Part shown: positions 34,560-47,379 of the stretch, one piece after another
Position numbering within the stretch: position 1 is the first letter of the stretch
How the letters are laid out: each line of letters begins with the position of its first letter
From: Cocos nucifera
Lineage: Eukaryota > Streptophyta > Magnoliopsida > Arecales > Arecaceae
DNA length: 64,000 nucleotides
Direction: 5' to 3'
Assembly (NCBI GenBank): GCA_006176705.1
Contig: QRFJ01000750.1
Location: forward strand, 124,001-188,000
Made by a program: the position numbers and the translations under genes
The notes under the pieces: model-generated
Told to the model about the DNA's origin: nothing
Databases searched by the model: none
What the model saw: only the letters and a program-made list of their open reading frames with translations

Positions 34560-36720
34560 CTCAATAGTGCTGCCAAGGTAGAAGCAATATATAAATTATT
34601 GTCCTCTTTCTTATCCACCTTGGGTACTATCAATAGAGCGGTGCCAACATTTGTACTATTTTTCTTAGCCTCATCTTCATTCTCTTCAAGGTTTACGTGA
34701 CCTATATCAACTCCAAGGATGAGTTGACCACTTGTTCCTTACTAAGGTCGAAGCTTATGGTGAACGTCGATGTGGAGCCCTTTGCAATATTCACCTTGAA
34801 CAGCTCTGCGGCCTTGTACTCCATGGCTTGGAGCTTGGCCTTGGTAACTATCGATGATTTCTCCTCAACTACCATCTCCTTGCTTGCCATGAGCTCTGCC
34901 TTGGTCATCCTTCGAGCCTCCACAACTATCACTAGCTCCCTCTCTAGTTTGGCAACCTTCTCCCACTGCATGTCAACAGCCGTCTTCTCATAGCCGACCC
35001 TCCCATCAAGGATCCCCATCTTGTCACAACCCTCCTAAAGCTTGGATAGGGCTCAAGAAGCCCTCTCCTTAGCAACCCAAGCTTGCCCCTTAACAGCTTG
35101 GGTCCCATCCTCCAACTCCTGCCTCAAGTCATGGAAGTTCAAAATTCCTTCGCTAAGCACAGCAAAGTCATGGGAGGCTGCAAAAGGAAAAGAGGGGATA
35201 GAAGTGTCAAGTTATGAAGGTTGAAAAAGACTGAGCTCAAAAAAAAATAAATAAAAGAAGAAAAAAAAAGAGAGAACAAGAAGACTCACCGTAAGGAGCC
35301 CGGAGAAGCCCAGGCTCATGATCTCCTTCATGCGGCAGGACTTGCTCATGACAAGTCTACTGACAAGAGGATCATCTGCATCAGCTCTCAGATGAGCAGA
35401 GAATCCAAAAGTCTGGAGTCAGAGCTTCGGACCATCTTCATTGGAGTTAAGAGCTCCTTCTTGGTCTTAGATGAGGAGAGCTCGGCCCTAACCCTTGCTA
35501 CAGATGAGCTTGGGGTGAATAGAGATGGTGCGACCCTCAGTGCTGAAATCGGTGCCAAGAGAGAAGAAGGGTCATAGCATGTTGCCGGACTCCGAGCCCA
35601 ATGCATCTTTAGAGAGGCTGGTGGAGCCGACCTTAGTGGTGCTGCAGCGATAACCTTCGACTCATCATTGATCTCCAGCGGCTCATTACTGAAAGTCCCT
35701 AGGGACTGCATCAGCTCAGGCAGAGGAGTAGCCACCCACTACTTCTTTTTGGATGACAATGCCTCACCACCAAAAGAGCCTAACCTTTTCTTCAGGGCAG
35801 ACCTCAATGACTCTTGGATCGGTCTCATCACTACAACAGCAAACAAAAAGTTTGTGTTCTGTCAGACATAAAAGTAAAACCAAAATAAAAAGCTTAAGTC
35901 AAAAAGATTGACTATATCCCAAGAACTGATCGAGCTAACACCGGCATCATACAAAGCTTGCTCGATCGAAGCTCCTTCAGTGGTGGAATCTTCATGTACC
36001 ATAATTTATGGAGATGCTTCTTATCCTCAGGGAGCAGCTCGGCATACTTATTCTAGGAGGTTCATGGGTGCGTCCAAATCTAATTGAAGCCCCCTAGGAA
36101 ATCATAAAAGATAAAAAAAAAATGGCTTTTCCAGCCATGGATAAAGGAAGGCAACCCCCTAACAAACTAGCAACCCCCATGAGGGGTGAAGTACCATAAG
36201 CCCTTACTTCCAAATTCTTCTTCAAGATAAAAAATGCTTGAAACAGCGAGCCCCTCGGCTCGATCTCAATATGAACATGGAGAATAATAAAAGCTACAAT
36301 CATCCAAATACCATTCGGACTGATTTGAGTGGAGACGAGTCGATTAAAATCAAGAAGATTAGAAATGAAAGGATGAAGGAAAAACTAGAATCTAACTTGG
36401 AGGAACTCTTCATAAATCGTGAGGCACCCCTCAGGAGTATCAATCATCCAGCCATTCCGACCAACCAGCTCTAATTGAAACTAATCAAAGAATCGATGAT
36501 GAGCTTGAATCCTTTCCAACTTGGACTTAGCAAGGGTGGACCTCTCTACAGTCGGCCCATGCTCAGGAGCATCCAAATTGGATGATTTGGATCGGGTTGG
36601 AGGGTCCAAGATGGTAGCAGTTGGGGTTACACCTTGGACCTAACCCAAGGAGGGACTGACCAAGAGCCTCGACCAGTCCGACAATTTTTGCCCTAGGTCT
36701 CACTGCCATCAGATTTCATT
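34560..36720 (-). pseudogene. Antisense ORF of the Tat element (gypsy-type transposon domain), decayed
   Basis: On the strand opposite to pol. Around 36300-36050 it reads PNGIWMIVAFIILHVHIEIE, FQAFFILKKNLEVRAYGTSP and GKAIFFLSFMIS, resembling the plant 'putative gypsy type transposon' domain known from antisense ORFs of Tat elements. A coiled-coil-like segment rich in Glu/Lys/Ala lies at 35019-34702 (KTAVDMQWEKVAKLERELV). Stops divide it. The function of this ORF is unknown even in intact elements. Confidence 0.65.
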
Positions 36721-37378
36721 TGATCAAAGAAAAGACAAAAAATAAGAGGAAATGCAAGGAAAACTGAAGACAAAGATGGAAAAAGAACCAAATGAAAGGC
36801 CCACAGGAAGAAGTCCTCACAGCTACATGAAAGGACCAAAAAGATGCAAAAAAAAAAAGAGAGGAATGGATGAGAGAAGCCCATTAGACAGCAATAGAGA
36901 AATCTTCCAATGGCTATAAAGGTGGAACACCAGGCGATAGAGCACTCAAAGGTGGAATGTATAATGACACCAATGGATTTAATCAACCCGGTGGTTCGAT
37001 GCGCCTACCTAAGATGCTGACATGTGTTAACCTCTAATTATTGTAGTAATCCATAGTGATTATGAAAAATGTGTGCTTTGCTATGTGCTAACCCCAAGTA
37101 TGGTGCACTAGTAGTCAAGAGATCCTTGGAATCGAATATTTTAAATGATCATGGCATGCCGCCTCAATTCTAGTACTTCCATAATTATGACACTTCATCT
37201 AAAGCATCACCATGAGAACTGAAGTCTGAAACATTCTACACAGTAATCATGGCAGAAGTCTTGGCATTAGCTTGAAGTCGACCTCGAAAGTGCCCAATAA
37301 CCAAAAATGGCTCCCCTGATAAGTACTCCCATCATCTGAAGTCAATAAGTTACTTCAAACTTGGGAGTGGGAGGCAAG

Positions 37379-38144
37379 TGTTGGGGTGTAAGTTATTCTA
37401 TAAGTCATTTTTTGCCAACCAGAATACCTTAGCTTAGAACCGAGGTGACCAAAACCACATCATAGCTCCAACCCAAGAAGAAGTAGCGCAAGTCCACACC
37501 CCCAAACAATAGCAGACCTCATCCTTGAATGGATGCCGATTTGGCAAGTACTAACTTTAGCTCATCAAAAACTGACCCAAATTTTGGATAACATCATTCT
37601 GGGGATTATGACCTCATATATGTTTGATCAATCCTATATTCAAACCAAGGTGGCACCCCGGTGCTATATTAACCTCAAGTCACTAGCCATATCAACAGCA
37701 AGGTCAAATTATTGGAATCACTCAATGGCTTATAGAACATAGATAACCAGCACCCATGACTGATAATTATGATTTACAGGTTAGTGGGCGGATTCCCTAT
37801 CCTAATGGGTTACTAGATTAAGTCTTTACAACCCAGCAAATTAGAGCCTAATGGCCTATCAGATTTAGGTATAACAATCTACAACTCCATCTCTATATAA
37901 ATGGATAATAAGGAGACTCTATGGTACATAGGCACATACATAGAGAATAATGTCCACACTAACTCTCTCATCTCTTTTCTATTCTCAAGCTCCAACTAAT
38001 TTAGACATCGGAGGAGCCTTTATCGGAGCACCTCTGGTGAGTACGAACTTTCATTACAGATTCTCAGAGAGGAAGCACCCTACAACCAGGCCCGAGCTCT
38101 TTGTCAGCAAGCGACCGACATCAATTTGGAGATTTGCAGCAATA
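37379..38144 (+). repeat. 3' LTR of the Tat element
   Basis: This 766-bp LTR starts tgttggggtg and ends cagcaata. It has a clear TATA box, ctctatataaatgg, near 37893. It differs from the 5' LTR by many substitutions, so the insertion is old. Confidence 0.85.
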
Positions 38145-38978
38145 GAAAGATTACATGAAGATAAAAGAAGTGTTAACAAAAAGCCGTTGCATAGCTGGTT
38201 GCAGAACAAAAAGTATGAAGGCATGATAAACAAAAATCCCCTATGTGAGATTACAAATAGTAGGTATAATGATCCAAAAGCAAGTATAGCACTGTAGAAA
38301 GCGGGCACATCTCCATTAATATTGGATGGCCCATGCTATGTTGAACAATTGCCAAATAGGCAAGGAGGAGATAGAAGTCGATGATAAGCAAACTAATGTT
38401 GATCTAGCTGCTAAAGAAATGGGATTATGGAATATGAGGATGATAAATACATGGAATGAAGCACCAACCCGTTAAGAATCCTAAACATTTTGATATAGTA
38501 ATCTGATGTAGTAGCCATAACATATGTCTTCCGAAGTAGTAACTATAATGATTTGAATATGAGAAGCAGTGTGAACTATTAAGCAGTAAATTAGTATGAT
38601 GATCTGGTAAAGAATAGTAAACAAATCTGATCCCAAACATGAAACAACCTCCTATAGCTGAGCTGGATGAATGCTGCGAAGAAAGCGATAAAGGAATATA
38701 TACCAAGCTAAGGCCCATTTTGACAAACCGAAGTAACATAGTAGAGGCATATTCAGTTGGGTGCCCAAATTTTGACATTTTGAAATAGACGAAAGAAGTA
38801 TAATAGCCACAATAAGAGGAATCTGATGATGCACCATACAAGCAGATAGACATATATTGCTCCCAATCTTCATATTTGCCTCCACTGCTCTCATATCTTT
38901 TTTCCTAACAAGTAAACCACCAACCCCCAACCCATTCAGCACACCATTTTGACATAGCCAACCACCTGCTACATATTC
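38145..38978 (-). other. Unassigned segment with a minus-strand open frame cut by the copia insertion
   Basis: The minus-strand frame running to a TAG near 38655 is open up to the copia target site and continues on the far side of the element (see 50782-50950). I do not recognise the predicted peptide. No family motif or splice site is obvious. Confidence 0.4.
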
Positions 38979-39885
38979 TATTGGTTTATTAATAAAGTAT
39001 TTAATTCAAAATTTTGAGATTTTAAAATTTCATAAATATAAACCTATTAAATATAAAACTTTATCTTAGATTTGCTAATAACTTGTTTTCTAAATAGATA
39101 AGATTTAGTATTTTATCGTTATTTCTATCACCTCTCTTAAAATTCTACAAAATTCTATAGATACATCTCTTAATTATTTTTTATGAAATATCTTAAAAAA
39201 GCCACTTTCTCTCTTTACAAGACATCTTGAAAAGATGCATCACAAACAAACTCTTCGGGTGACTTCGATAAATGAAGAGATGCATTATAATCAAAAAATG
39301 TATCTAATCTGATGGTGATTTGAAGGGATAAAACCCTTGATGAATGGATGGATTACATGAAGGGATGTATCCAATAAAAAGATGCCTAAGCATTCAATAG
39401 TACTCATCCTTTTATATTTATAAATAGAAAAAAAGATCATACTTTCTATCTATCAAAACAACATCCCATTCTATCTAAATAACACTAGATTAGATGAGAG
39501 AATTGAGGGTACTAATTGAGTGAACTAAGTGCACCCACTAAACACTTGAGAAGAGGATTGTTTTTCATAAAAGAAAATTGAAAGAAATGATTTCAATTAA
39601 GTTTGCTGATTTTTAATGCATCTAAATTTAGCTAATTTGGGTTTGACACTAATTCTCCTTCAATAGAGTACACTTCAAAGAAAATATGAAGTAGTTTGTT
39701 GTATGTTAGGAGTAGACCATTATCAACTATTTGTACCTAAATAGGTTGAATTCTACTCTAAAGGAAGCACCTTTCAAAGTGTGCATTGAACTAATAACAT
39801 CAAATCTTAATTTATTTTTCATTATATGTAAAAAGCTATTATTTAAATATCAAACATAAAATTATAATACTAAATAAAAAAAAGA

Positions 39886-41212
39886 TATTGATCCAAGAAT
39901 TAATTTTGATGAATACAAAATTTTTGAGTATGATACTAATGATTATATATTTTTGGAGGAATTAATTTGTTCTATAGGAAGCATAATGAGCTTGAACATT
40001 TAAAGAAGCATGGAAAGCTTAAAAGAATAAATCCTAAAATTAGAGAAGCGATTGAAGTATTTTGAAAGCAAAAAATGATGATTGGATAAAGGTGCATCAT
40101 GAAAAATCAAGTAAAGAAGGCTTAGAGTCGACTCCGACATGTTGGCACATGCACCAAGTGGTACAGAGCTCGAGTCGACTTCGAAAAAACTTGAGTCGAC
40201 TCTCTCAGAAAAGACATAGAGCAAATATTTTGAGTGTAATCCTCGAGCTAACTCCGGTAGTTCTCGAGACAATTCTAGATCTACTTAAGTCGACTCCAGA
40301 TTTGTTCGAATCGACTTCAACTCCATCAACTAGCTCTGTAGAAATTTAGATTTATTCTAAATAATTTTTAATGACTAGTTTCTATTCTCCAACAGCTAAA
40401 AACTACTAGTTTGGCTCTTTTAAAAGATTTAAAAGCTTCCAAACTCAAAGAAGAGCCAAGAGAAGTAGATTCAAGAGAGAAGAAAAAAGAAAAATCTAAT
40501 TTCTTGGTAAGAGCATTAAATATCTTTGAGCAAGTCAAAAAGAAAGGAATCAAGCGAAATTAATTGAGTGAGCTTCCAAGTGATTATCCATAGCAAATCA
40601 AAAGAGAAACTCTCATTCATTCAAGTGAAAAAGTCTAAGCTTTAAAGAGTATTCATCATCAACTTCAATCGAGCTTCAATGAGTTTATTTTTCTTATTCT
40701 CTTAATTATTCTTTGTATTCTCTATTATATATTTTATTCTTTGCAAGTTTTTTGGAATAGAAACTTGTGGGATAGGCTTATCCAAGCCCATAATTAGATG
40801 TTGTATTGATAATTTAGGGATGACTTAGTTGGAAGGTTTTGATTGATTTTCTATATAAATTTACTAGTTAGATTGATTATGAGCCCACTAAAATATTCGA
40901 TTGGATTGATTATAAGCCTAGTTAAAACAATCATATTATAATCAAGAGGATTATAGTAGAATTTTTAAGTAAGGAGACTTGGAGAGTGCATGTAAGTGCT
41001 AGATTTGGCACCAAACTACCATAAAATTTTATATTTATATGTGCTCTTGCTTGTTTCTATTTTGCTTTAGTATATTTCTTATTTTGATTTATTTCTTTTA
41101 CTACACACTCACTTAGTTCAATTTAATTATGTCCATACTTGTTCTAAGATTGTAAAATTTTTTGAAAAATCTCATTCATCCCATCTCTTGAGTTATCTAT
41201 ATTTGAGTAATA
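39886..41212 (+). repeat. 5' LTR of the nested gag-only element
   Basis: It holds five copies of a GAGTCGACT-like palindromic word at 40125, 40172, 40193, 40287 and 40308. Confidence 0.85.
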
Positions 41213-41459
41213 AGTAATATCAGAGTAGGTACTCTAATATTTTTGTTGACCTAGCGGTCTTAAATTAAAGATCATGGTAATCCAAATTTAATCTTTTCTT
41301 ATTGAAGGTTATTCTATTGATCGACTCCTATTTTATAATGGCTCCAATTATACCTATTGAAAAACTAGAATGAAAATCTTCATATAAGCATGTGATTATG
41401 ATTTATAGAGAATTATAGTTAATGGCCCAACACATACCCACTGCATTGATTGATGATAG

Positions 41460-42430
41460 TACTTCACCCAATCCCAAAAGGGTACGGGATGAGCATGATA
41501 AAGAAATGGTCCAGCTGAATGCTAAGACCATGAATATGCTTTATTATTCATTAGATATTAACGAATTAAATAAAATTTTTTCATATATTTTTGTGAAATA
41601 AATGTTGGTTAAATTGAAAGCAACTTATGAGAGAGCAAATCAAGAAGAAGAATCATGCTCCAAAGAAGATAAGGAAACTCTTTCCAACTTAGGCCTCATG
41701 GCTCATGAGGATGAAAAGAAGAAGAAAATGAAATAAAAGAGAAAGAAAGCATTGATTAAGCAAGAGCAAAACAAGAAAAAGAAAATGAGGATGAAGTACA
41801 AAAAATAAACAACCTATGCTTCATGATACAAGAAGATGAGGTAAACACTAATATCTCTAATGAATTTACATTTGAAGAATTACTTGAAACCTTTCATGAG
41901 CTTATAGATGATTTCAAAAATATAAGACTAAAAAAGAAAGAACTTAAAAGATCAAATCTGCTTTTAGCTAAAGAAAAAAGTAAGCTTTTGAAAGAAAAAG
42001 ATGAACTTTTGAAAGAAAAAATCATTGACTAAAGAAAATAAAAATCTTTTGAAATTTAGAAAATATCTAGTAGAAGAGAACAAAAAATTAAAAAAAAGAG
42101 ATTAAAGTTCTCAAGCGTATGGTTGGTAAATTTATATTAAGTTCTCAAAAGCTTCAAATGATTTTAAGTGATCATAAAGCTATTTTCAACAAAGCTAAAA
42201 TTAGCTTCAATCCTTTGAGAAAATAGAAAATTATCACAAATATGTTTGCTAGAGCTTTTTATGAAAAATTATTTTATCACTCGCTTTAAATGTAACAAAA
42301 TAGGACATAAAATTTTTGAATACAACATCAATAGAAATGGTCATGCTTTTATTAAACAAATTTGGATTCTAAAAGAAGCCATGAGCAGTAACTCCTATAC
42401 ACCCTAGAAAGCTTGGGTACCAATATTTAG
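41460..42430 (+). pseudogene. Copia-type gag with zinc knuckle relic, decayed
   Basis: Segments: HDKEMVQLNAKTMNMLYYSL near 41500 (copia Gag), a coiled-coil Lys/Glu segment at 41823-42032 (NISNEFTFEELLETFHELID), and a knuckle relic near 42280 reading FKCNKIGHKIFEYN, with the final Cys changed to Tyr. A KAWVP-like end follows. Pol is absent after it. Stops break the frame. Confidence 0.78.
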
Positions 42431-43830
42431 AAAATGATTATTTTGTAGGTGTACCAAGCATCCAATGCTTTGAAATGGGTAAATTCTTAAAAAAGAATAC
42501 TTAGGACTCAAAATGGATTGATGATGATGTTTGGTAAAAGCTAAACCTTTTTACATCATACCATCATCGATTGATTTTGTTGCTTTATTAATATTTGTAT
42601 ATGCATATCATGATAATCTTATTCTTTACCATAAATATTTTGATGTATTGTTCATTACTAGTATATAGTTTTTATTTTAAAATAAACATGCTCTCTTAAT
42701 TATTTATATCCTATTATTTTGATTGTTGATTTGTATATTTTTATGTTTTCATCATGTTTTATAATCATGTTTTGTCAATCAATGAAAATTTGACTTTTTA
42801 CGAAAATCTACTATGTTTGATGTTTATACTTGTATTTATTGGTTTGATAGAAAATGTGCTTTGTTTATTAAACAAAGGAGGAGAAATAAATATATTTTTT
42901 AAATTGAATGGATGTTGCATGTTTTGAAAGAAAAGGGGAAGAATTAAAAAAATAATTTTTTTGGTTTTTATTCTTAAAAATAGGGAGGAGAAATAACTTT
43001 TGAATCTTAAAAAGAGAATTTATTGATAGACATTTGTAATTTTACTTATCTTGATATATTTGAGCATTTATGTGGTTTTTTTTCTAATTAATTCATTATG
43101 AAAAATTTTATTATACTACTACATATTTTGATCTTGTCATCATTTGTGACAATCAATTGGTATTAAGAAATAAATTTGAAAAATAGTCTTCTTGAATCTT
43201 TTGAAATTGGTATCAAGTTGAATTTTTCAAGGAAGTTGGTATTTATCTTCAAAGCTAGAAATTTAAAGAGAACTTTTGTTTGGATTTCAAATAATTGGTA
43301 TCAGATATTTTGTCTTATATTATATTGCTTTATCTTTTAATAAAAAGAGAAGAATATTTTGTCTTAAATCTATTTTGGCATCTCTATATTTTTTATATGA
43401 TATTGTTTAAGATAAATTTATAAAAGTTCATACCCTTTTTGAACTAAATTGATTGATGTTTCTTAAGAAAAGAAAGAGATGATCCTTCTAGCAAATGATA
43501 GAAAAATCTCTTCATGATTTGTTGGTACCGATTCGAAATGATTTGTCATGTTAATCTGAATTTTATTGATTCACCTTTTTCCAAAATAATTAGTATCATC
43601 TTTGTGATTGATTTTGAATAGTCTATTGGTATCAATTCAAAATGATTTATCAAAATAATTTGATTTGAATTTAATCAATTTATTTTTATCGCTCCAAAAC
43701 TAAAATAATTGGTATCAAGAACCAAATATATCTTTACTATTTGATTCCTTAGTCTTGAAATGCCTTATCACTTGTGGATATTTAAAGCTCAAAGTAATTA
43801 TCTAGCCAAATTTGAGAATTTGATCGATTT

Positions 43831-44440
43831 GTCTTCAAGCTAAAAAAAAAAACTAAAATAATTTTCTAAAACTTGATCTAAATTTGAAAGGGGGAGAAGA
43901 GTTATTTTTTTTCTAAATTAATCTAAATTTGATTGAATTTGATTTGATTATACTCTTTAAATCTTTCACATAGACTTTTTAATATTGTCAAAAAGAAGGA
44001 GAGGATAAGTTGAGAGTATATGCTTGAGCTAACCTAAATATTTTATGATTTGTTCACAAAGTATATTCTCGATGTATCTACTTATTTACTTCCTATGAAT
44101 TATGTATAAATTGGCATAAATTTTTTGATCAAGTTGTCTTCAAGCTAAAAAAAAGAAAAAAAAACTAAAATAATTTTTTGAAACTTGATCTAAATTTGAA
44201 AGGGGGAGAAGAGTTATTTCTTTTCTAAATTAATCCAAATTTGATTGAATTTGATTTGATGATACTCTCTGAATCTTTCACATGGACTTTTTGATGTTGT
44301 CAAAAAGGAGGAGATGATAAGTTGAGTATACGCTTGAGCTAACCTAAATATTTTATGATTTATTCATGAAGTATGTTCTCAATGTATCTGCTTGTTTACT
44401 TCCTATGAATTATGTATAAATTGGCATAAATCTTAAAACC
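43831..44440 (+). repeat. 305-bp tandem duplication carrying polypurine-tract copies
   Basis: Starts gtcttcaagctaaaaaaa at 43831 and again at 44136. Each copy contains gtcaaaaaggaggaga-like sequence, resembling the functional tract at 44474-44490. Confidence 0.78.
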
Positions 44441-44490
44441 ATACTATGTTTTATTTTAAATTACATACCCATCATCAAAAAGGAGGAGAT

Positions 44491-45809
44491 TATTAAGATT
44501 AATTTTGATGCATACAAAATTTTTGAGTATGATACTCATGATTGTAATTTTTGAGGGAATTAATTTGTTCCATAGGGATCACAATAAGCTTGAACATGTA
44601 AAGAAACATGGAAAAGATTAAAAGAATAAATCCCAAAGTTGAAGAAGCATTTGAAGTATTTTAGAAGCAAAAAAGGATAACTAGATAAAGGTGCATTATG
44701 AAAAATCAAGTGAAGAAGGTCTAGAGTCGACTCCATTAGGTTTCGAGTCGAATCTGATACATTGGCACCAAGTGGCACCAAGCTTGAGTCAACTTTTGAA
44801 AAGCTTGAGTTGACTCTCTCAGTAAAGATAGAGAGCAAATTTTTTGAGTGCAGTCTTCGAATTGATTTCTGTAGTCTTCGAGTCGACTCCAGTCTGCTCA
44901 AGTAGTCTCCAGCTTCAATGGCTAGTTCTATAAAAATTTACATTTATTCTAAATATTTTTTAATTTTTATTCTCTAATGGCTAGAAATAATTAGTTTGGC
45001 TCTTTTAAAGGATTTAAAGGCTTCCAAACTCAAAGAAGAGCCAAGAGAAGTGGATCCAAGAGGGAAGAAAAGAGAAAAATCTAATTTTTTGGTGAGGGCA
45101 TTGAATATCTTTAAGCAAGTCAAAAAGAGAGGAATTAAGTGTAATTAATTTAGTGAGCTTCCAAGAGATTATACATCGCAAATTAAAAAAGAGTCTCTCA
45201 TTCATTCAAGTGAAGAAGTCCATGCTTCAAAGAGCATTCATCATCAACTTCAATCAAGCTTTAACGAGTTTATTTTTCTTGTGCTCTTAATTATTTTTTG
45301 TACTCTCCATTGTATATTTTATTTCTTTGCAAGTTTCTTGAAATAGAAACATATTGAATAGGCTTATCTAAACCCATAATTGGATACTATATTGACCAAG
45401 TCTAGGAGTGACTTAGTTGGAAGGTTTTGGTTAATTTTCTATGTAAAATTAACTGAATTGATTGAGAACCCACCAAAATAATTGATTAAATTGATTATGA
45501 GCTCAGTTAAAACAATCACGTTGTAATCAAGAGGATTATAGCAGAATTTTTAAGTAAAAAGATTTGGAGAGTGGACGTAGGTATTGGGTTTGGTATCAAA
45601 CCATTATAAAAAATTTTGTATTTATGGGTGCTCTTGCTTGTTTCTATTTTACTCTTATTTACTTTAGCATATTTTTTGTTTTGATTTATTGCTTCCACTA
45701 TACACTCACTTAATTCAATTTAATTATGCACATACTTGTTCTAAGATTATAAAAATTTTAGAAAAATTCAATTCATACCCCCTCTTGGGTTGTCTATATT
45801 AGGGCAACA
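44491..45809 (+). repeat. 3' LTR of the nested gag-only element
   Basis: Starts tattaagattaattttgatg and ends gggcaaca. GAGTCGACT-like words occur near 44724 and 44880, with mutated copies between them. Confidence 0.85.
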
Positions 45810-45824
45810 AAAGAATTTTCAACA

Positions 45825-47300
45825 ATTAGCCAAGTAGAATCTTGTTTTATTTGCTATTGTACTTATGGCATCCTTAGATGATTACATCTCTACAAAACTA
45901 GAAAAATTCTCTAGATAAAACTTTAGCCACTAGTAATGTCAGATGTCCTATTGGCTAACCCTTTTAGGATTATATTTAGTTATTGAAAATTCTAATCTAA
46001 GTGAGGACACTACCATCCATATCACTACATAATTTGAAATAGAAAAGAATTTTATTTGTCATGGTAGAATTCTATCTTCTCTTTCACCACTTCCATTGCA
46101 CGTGAGGTATAAGATGTATTAGAACAAAAAATATGGTAAATATGAAGGTCTAGAAAACTATATTATTATTGCTGAAGATTGTACGCTTCAGAAGCGAAGT
46201 GGTTAGCTTCTCATAGGAGATGCTGGAGTGACCTGCAAAATAAAATTCAGATCGAAGAATTTGACTCCAACGAAGATCCTTCAGTGCTCAAGTCAGTAAA
46301 GAACAATCAAACAACAATGGATTCTCTGAGAAAAATTTTTTGCTTACCTAGATCCTCGGGATTTATGGTATTTGTAAAGAAGCTTCATATAGTCGTTATG
46401 TTGTTTCGCTAATCTTGGGCCGCTAGTATCATCGTAGCTAGATTCGAGGCACCTTTCTCGATCGGAAAGGTTGTTATTGATGGAATTGGGATGCTTTATC
46501 TACTTTCGATAGTCAAGACCAAGTAGAAAATAACTTGCTCATGGCTAGATCACAGCTGTATTGCCATTAATATTGAGACGAGTTGATGAGAATGTAGATG
46601 AGCCGCCTACTCGAGGTGATCTATAAACTATGAATGCTATCCGAGTCATTTTTGATTTAAACGGTTTGGATCTCCTTTCGGAGATTGGCTATCAGTTAGA
46701 AGGGTATTATGATAATTGTTTCATCCTCAAATTGTTAGCAAATACCAACTAAGCCAAGATGTTCTAGATGTTACTCGGACGATCTTAGGCGTTTACATTA
46801 CCACTATAACATATATTATAGAAAAGTTTGTAGACTTTAAAATGATAGATAAAACATTTATAGTGCAACAAACTCATGAACTGCATGCTTTGGTTCATGA
46901 TATGACCCAAAAAGGAATCAATATTGATAAGAAATTCATGATTGCTGATAAATTACATCCTAAGTAGAAATTTTTTATTTTATGATTAAAACACAAAGAA
47001 GATTTGTCAACTATGAGTGATTTAATAATTTCATTTCAATTAGAAGACAAATATAGAGAAAAGGATAAATTATATAATAATTTTCAAAATAAAATAAATT
47101 TGGTAGAGAGAAATAAAAGTTAAAAATTTAGAAATAAAAATTATAATAATAAACTTAAGTCTCAGTAAAAAATTAATAAAAAAATAAAATTATAAATAAA
47201 AGATATTATGCTTGTGATAAACTCAGACACTTTGCAAGAAATTAGCACTATTGAAAGGATAAACCATTACGGAGTCAAAAAATCAAAATAGTCTAAAGGC
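45825..47300 (+). pseudogene. Copia gag, decayed
   Basis: A MASLDDYISTKLEKFS-like start near 45868 is followed by broken sequence, then the Gag core at 46800-46967 (DFKMIDKTFIVQQTHELHAL, GINIDKKFMIADKLHP) and LKHKEDLSTMSDLIISFQLE. A zinc-knuckle relic near 47215-47250 is badly damaged. The part at about 46180-46690 has no clear Gag similarity. Confidence 0.7.
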
Positions 47301-47379
47301 AAAGATGGTGACCATCAAATCAAGTTCACTTAGAGCCAATGAAAGTTTTATTTCTATAAATCTTGAGATAGTCTGTATA

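Larger units (their letters stand above)
23149..38144 (+). mobile_element. Ty3/gypsy Tat-lineage LTR retrotransposon (15 kb, decayed, interrupted)
   Basis: LTRs at 23149-23897 and 37379-38144 flank gag, protease, RT, RNase H, a second RNase H-like domain, integrase and an antisense ORF, in Tat order. All coding parts carry stops and shifts. A purine-rich tract (ttgggagtgggaggcaag, 37361-37378) abuts the 3' LTR. No 5-bp target duplication is clear (atgag and gaaag). A CACTA element at 30630-34544 is nested inside; without it the element would be about 11.1 kb. Confidence 0.87.
39886..45809 (+). mobile_element. Copia-type gag-only LTR element nested in the copia 5' LTR
   Basis: The 5-bp target duplication AAAGA (39881-39885, 45810-45814) is exact. 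LTRs are 39886-41212 (1327 bp) and 44491-45809 (1319 bp). The internal region carries gag only, then about 2 kb of non-coding sequence. A PBS-like gtaatatcagagta follows the left LTR, and a polypurine tract aaaaaggaggagat precedes the right one. Confidence 0.87.

Noticed and set aside
23140..38150. 5-bp target duplication for the Tat element
   Set aside because: The flanks atgag and gaaag agree at only two of five positions; I could not support a duplication.
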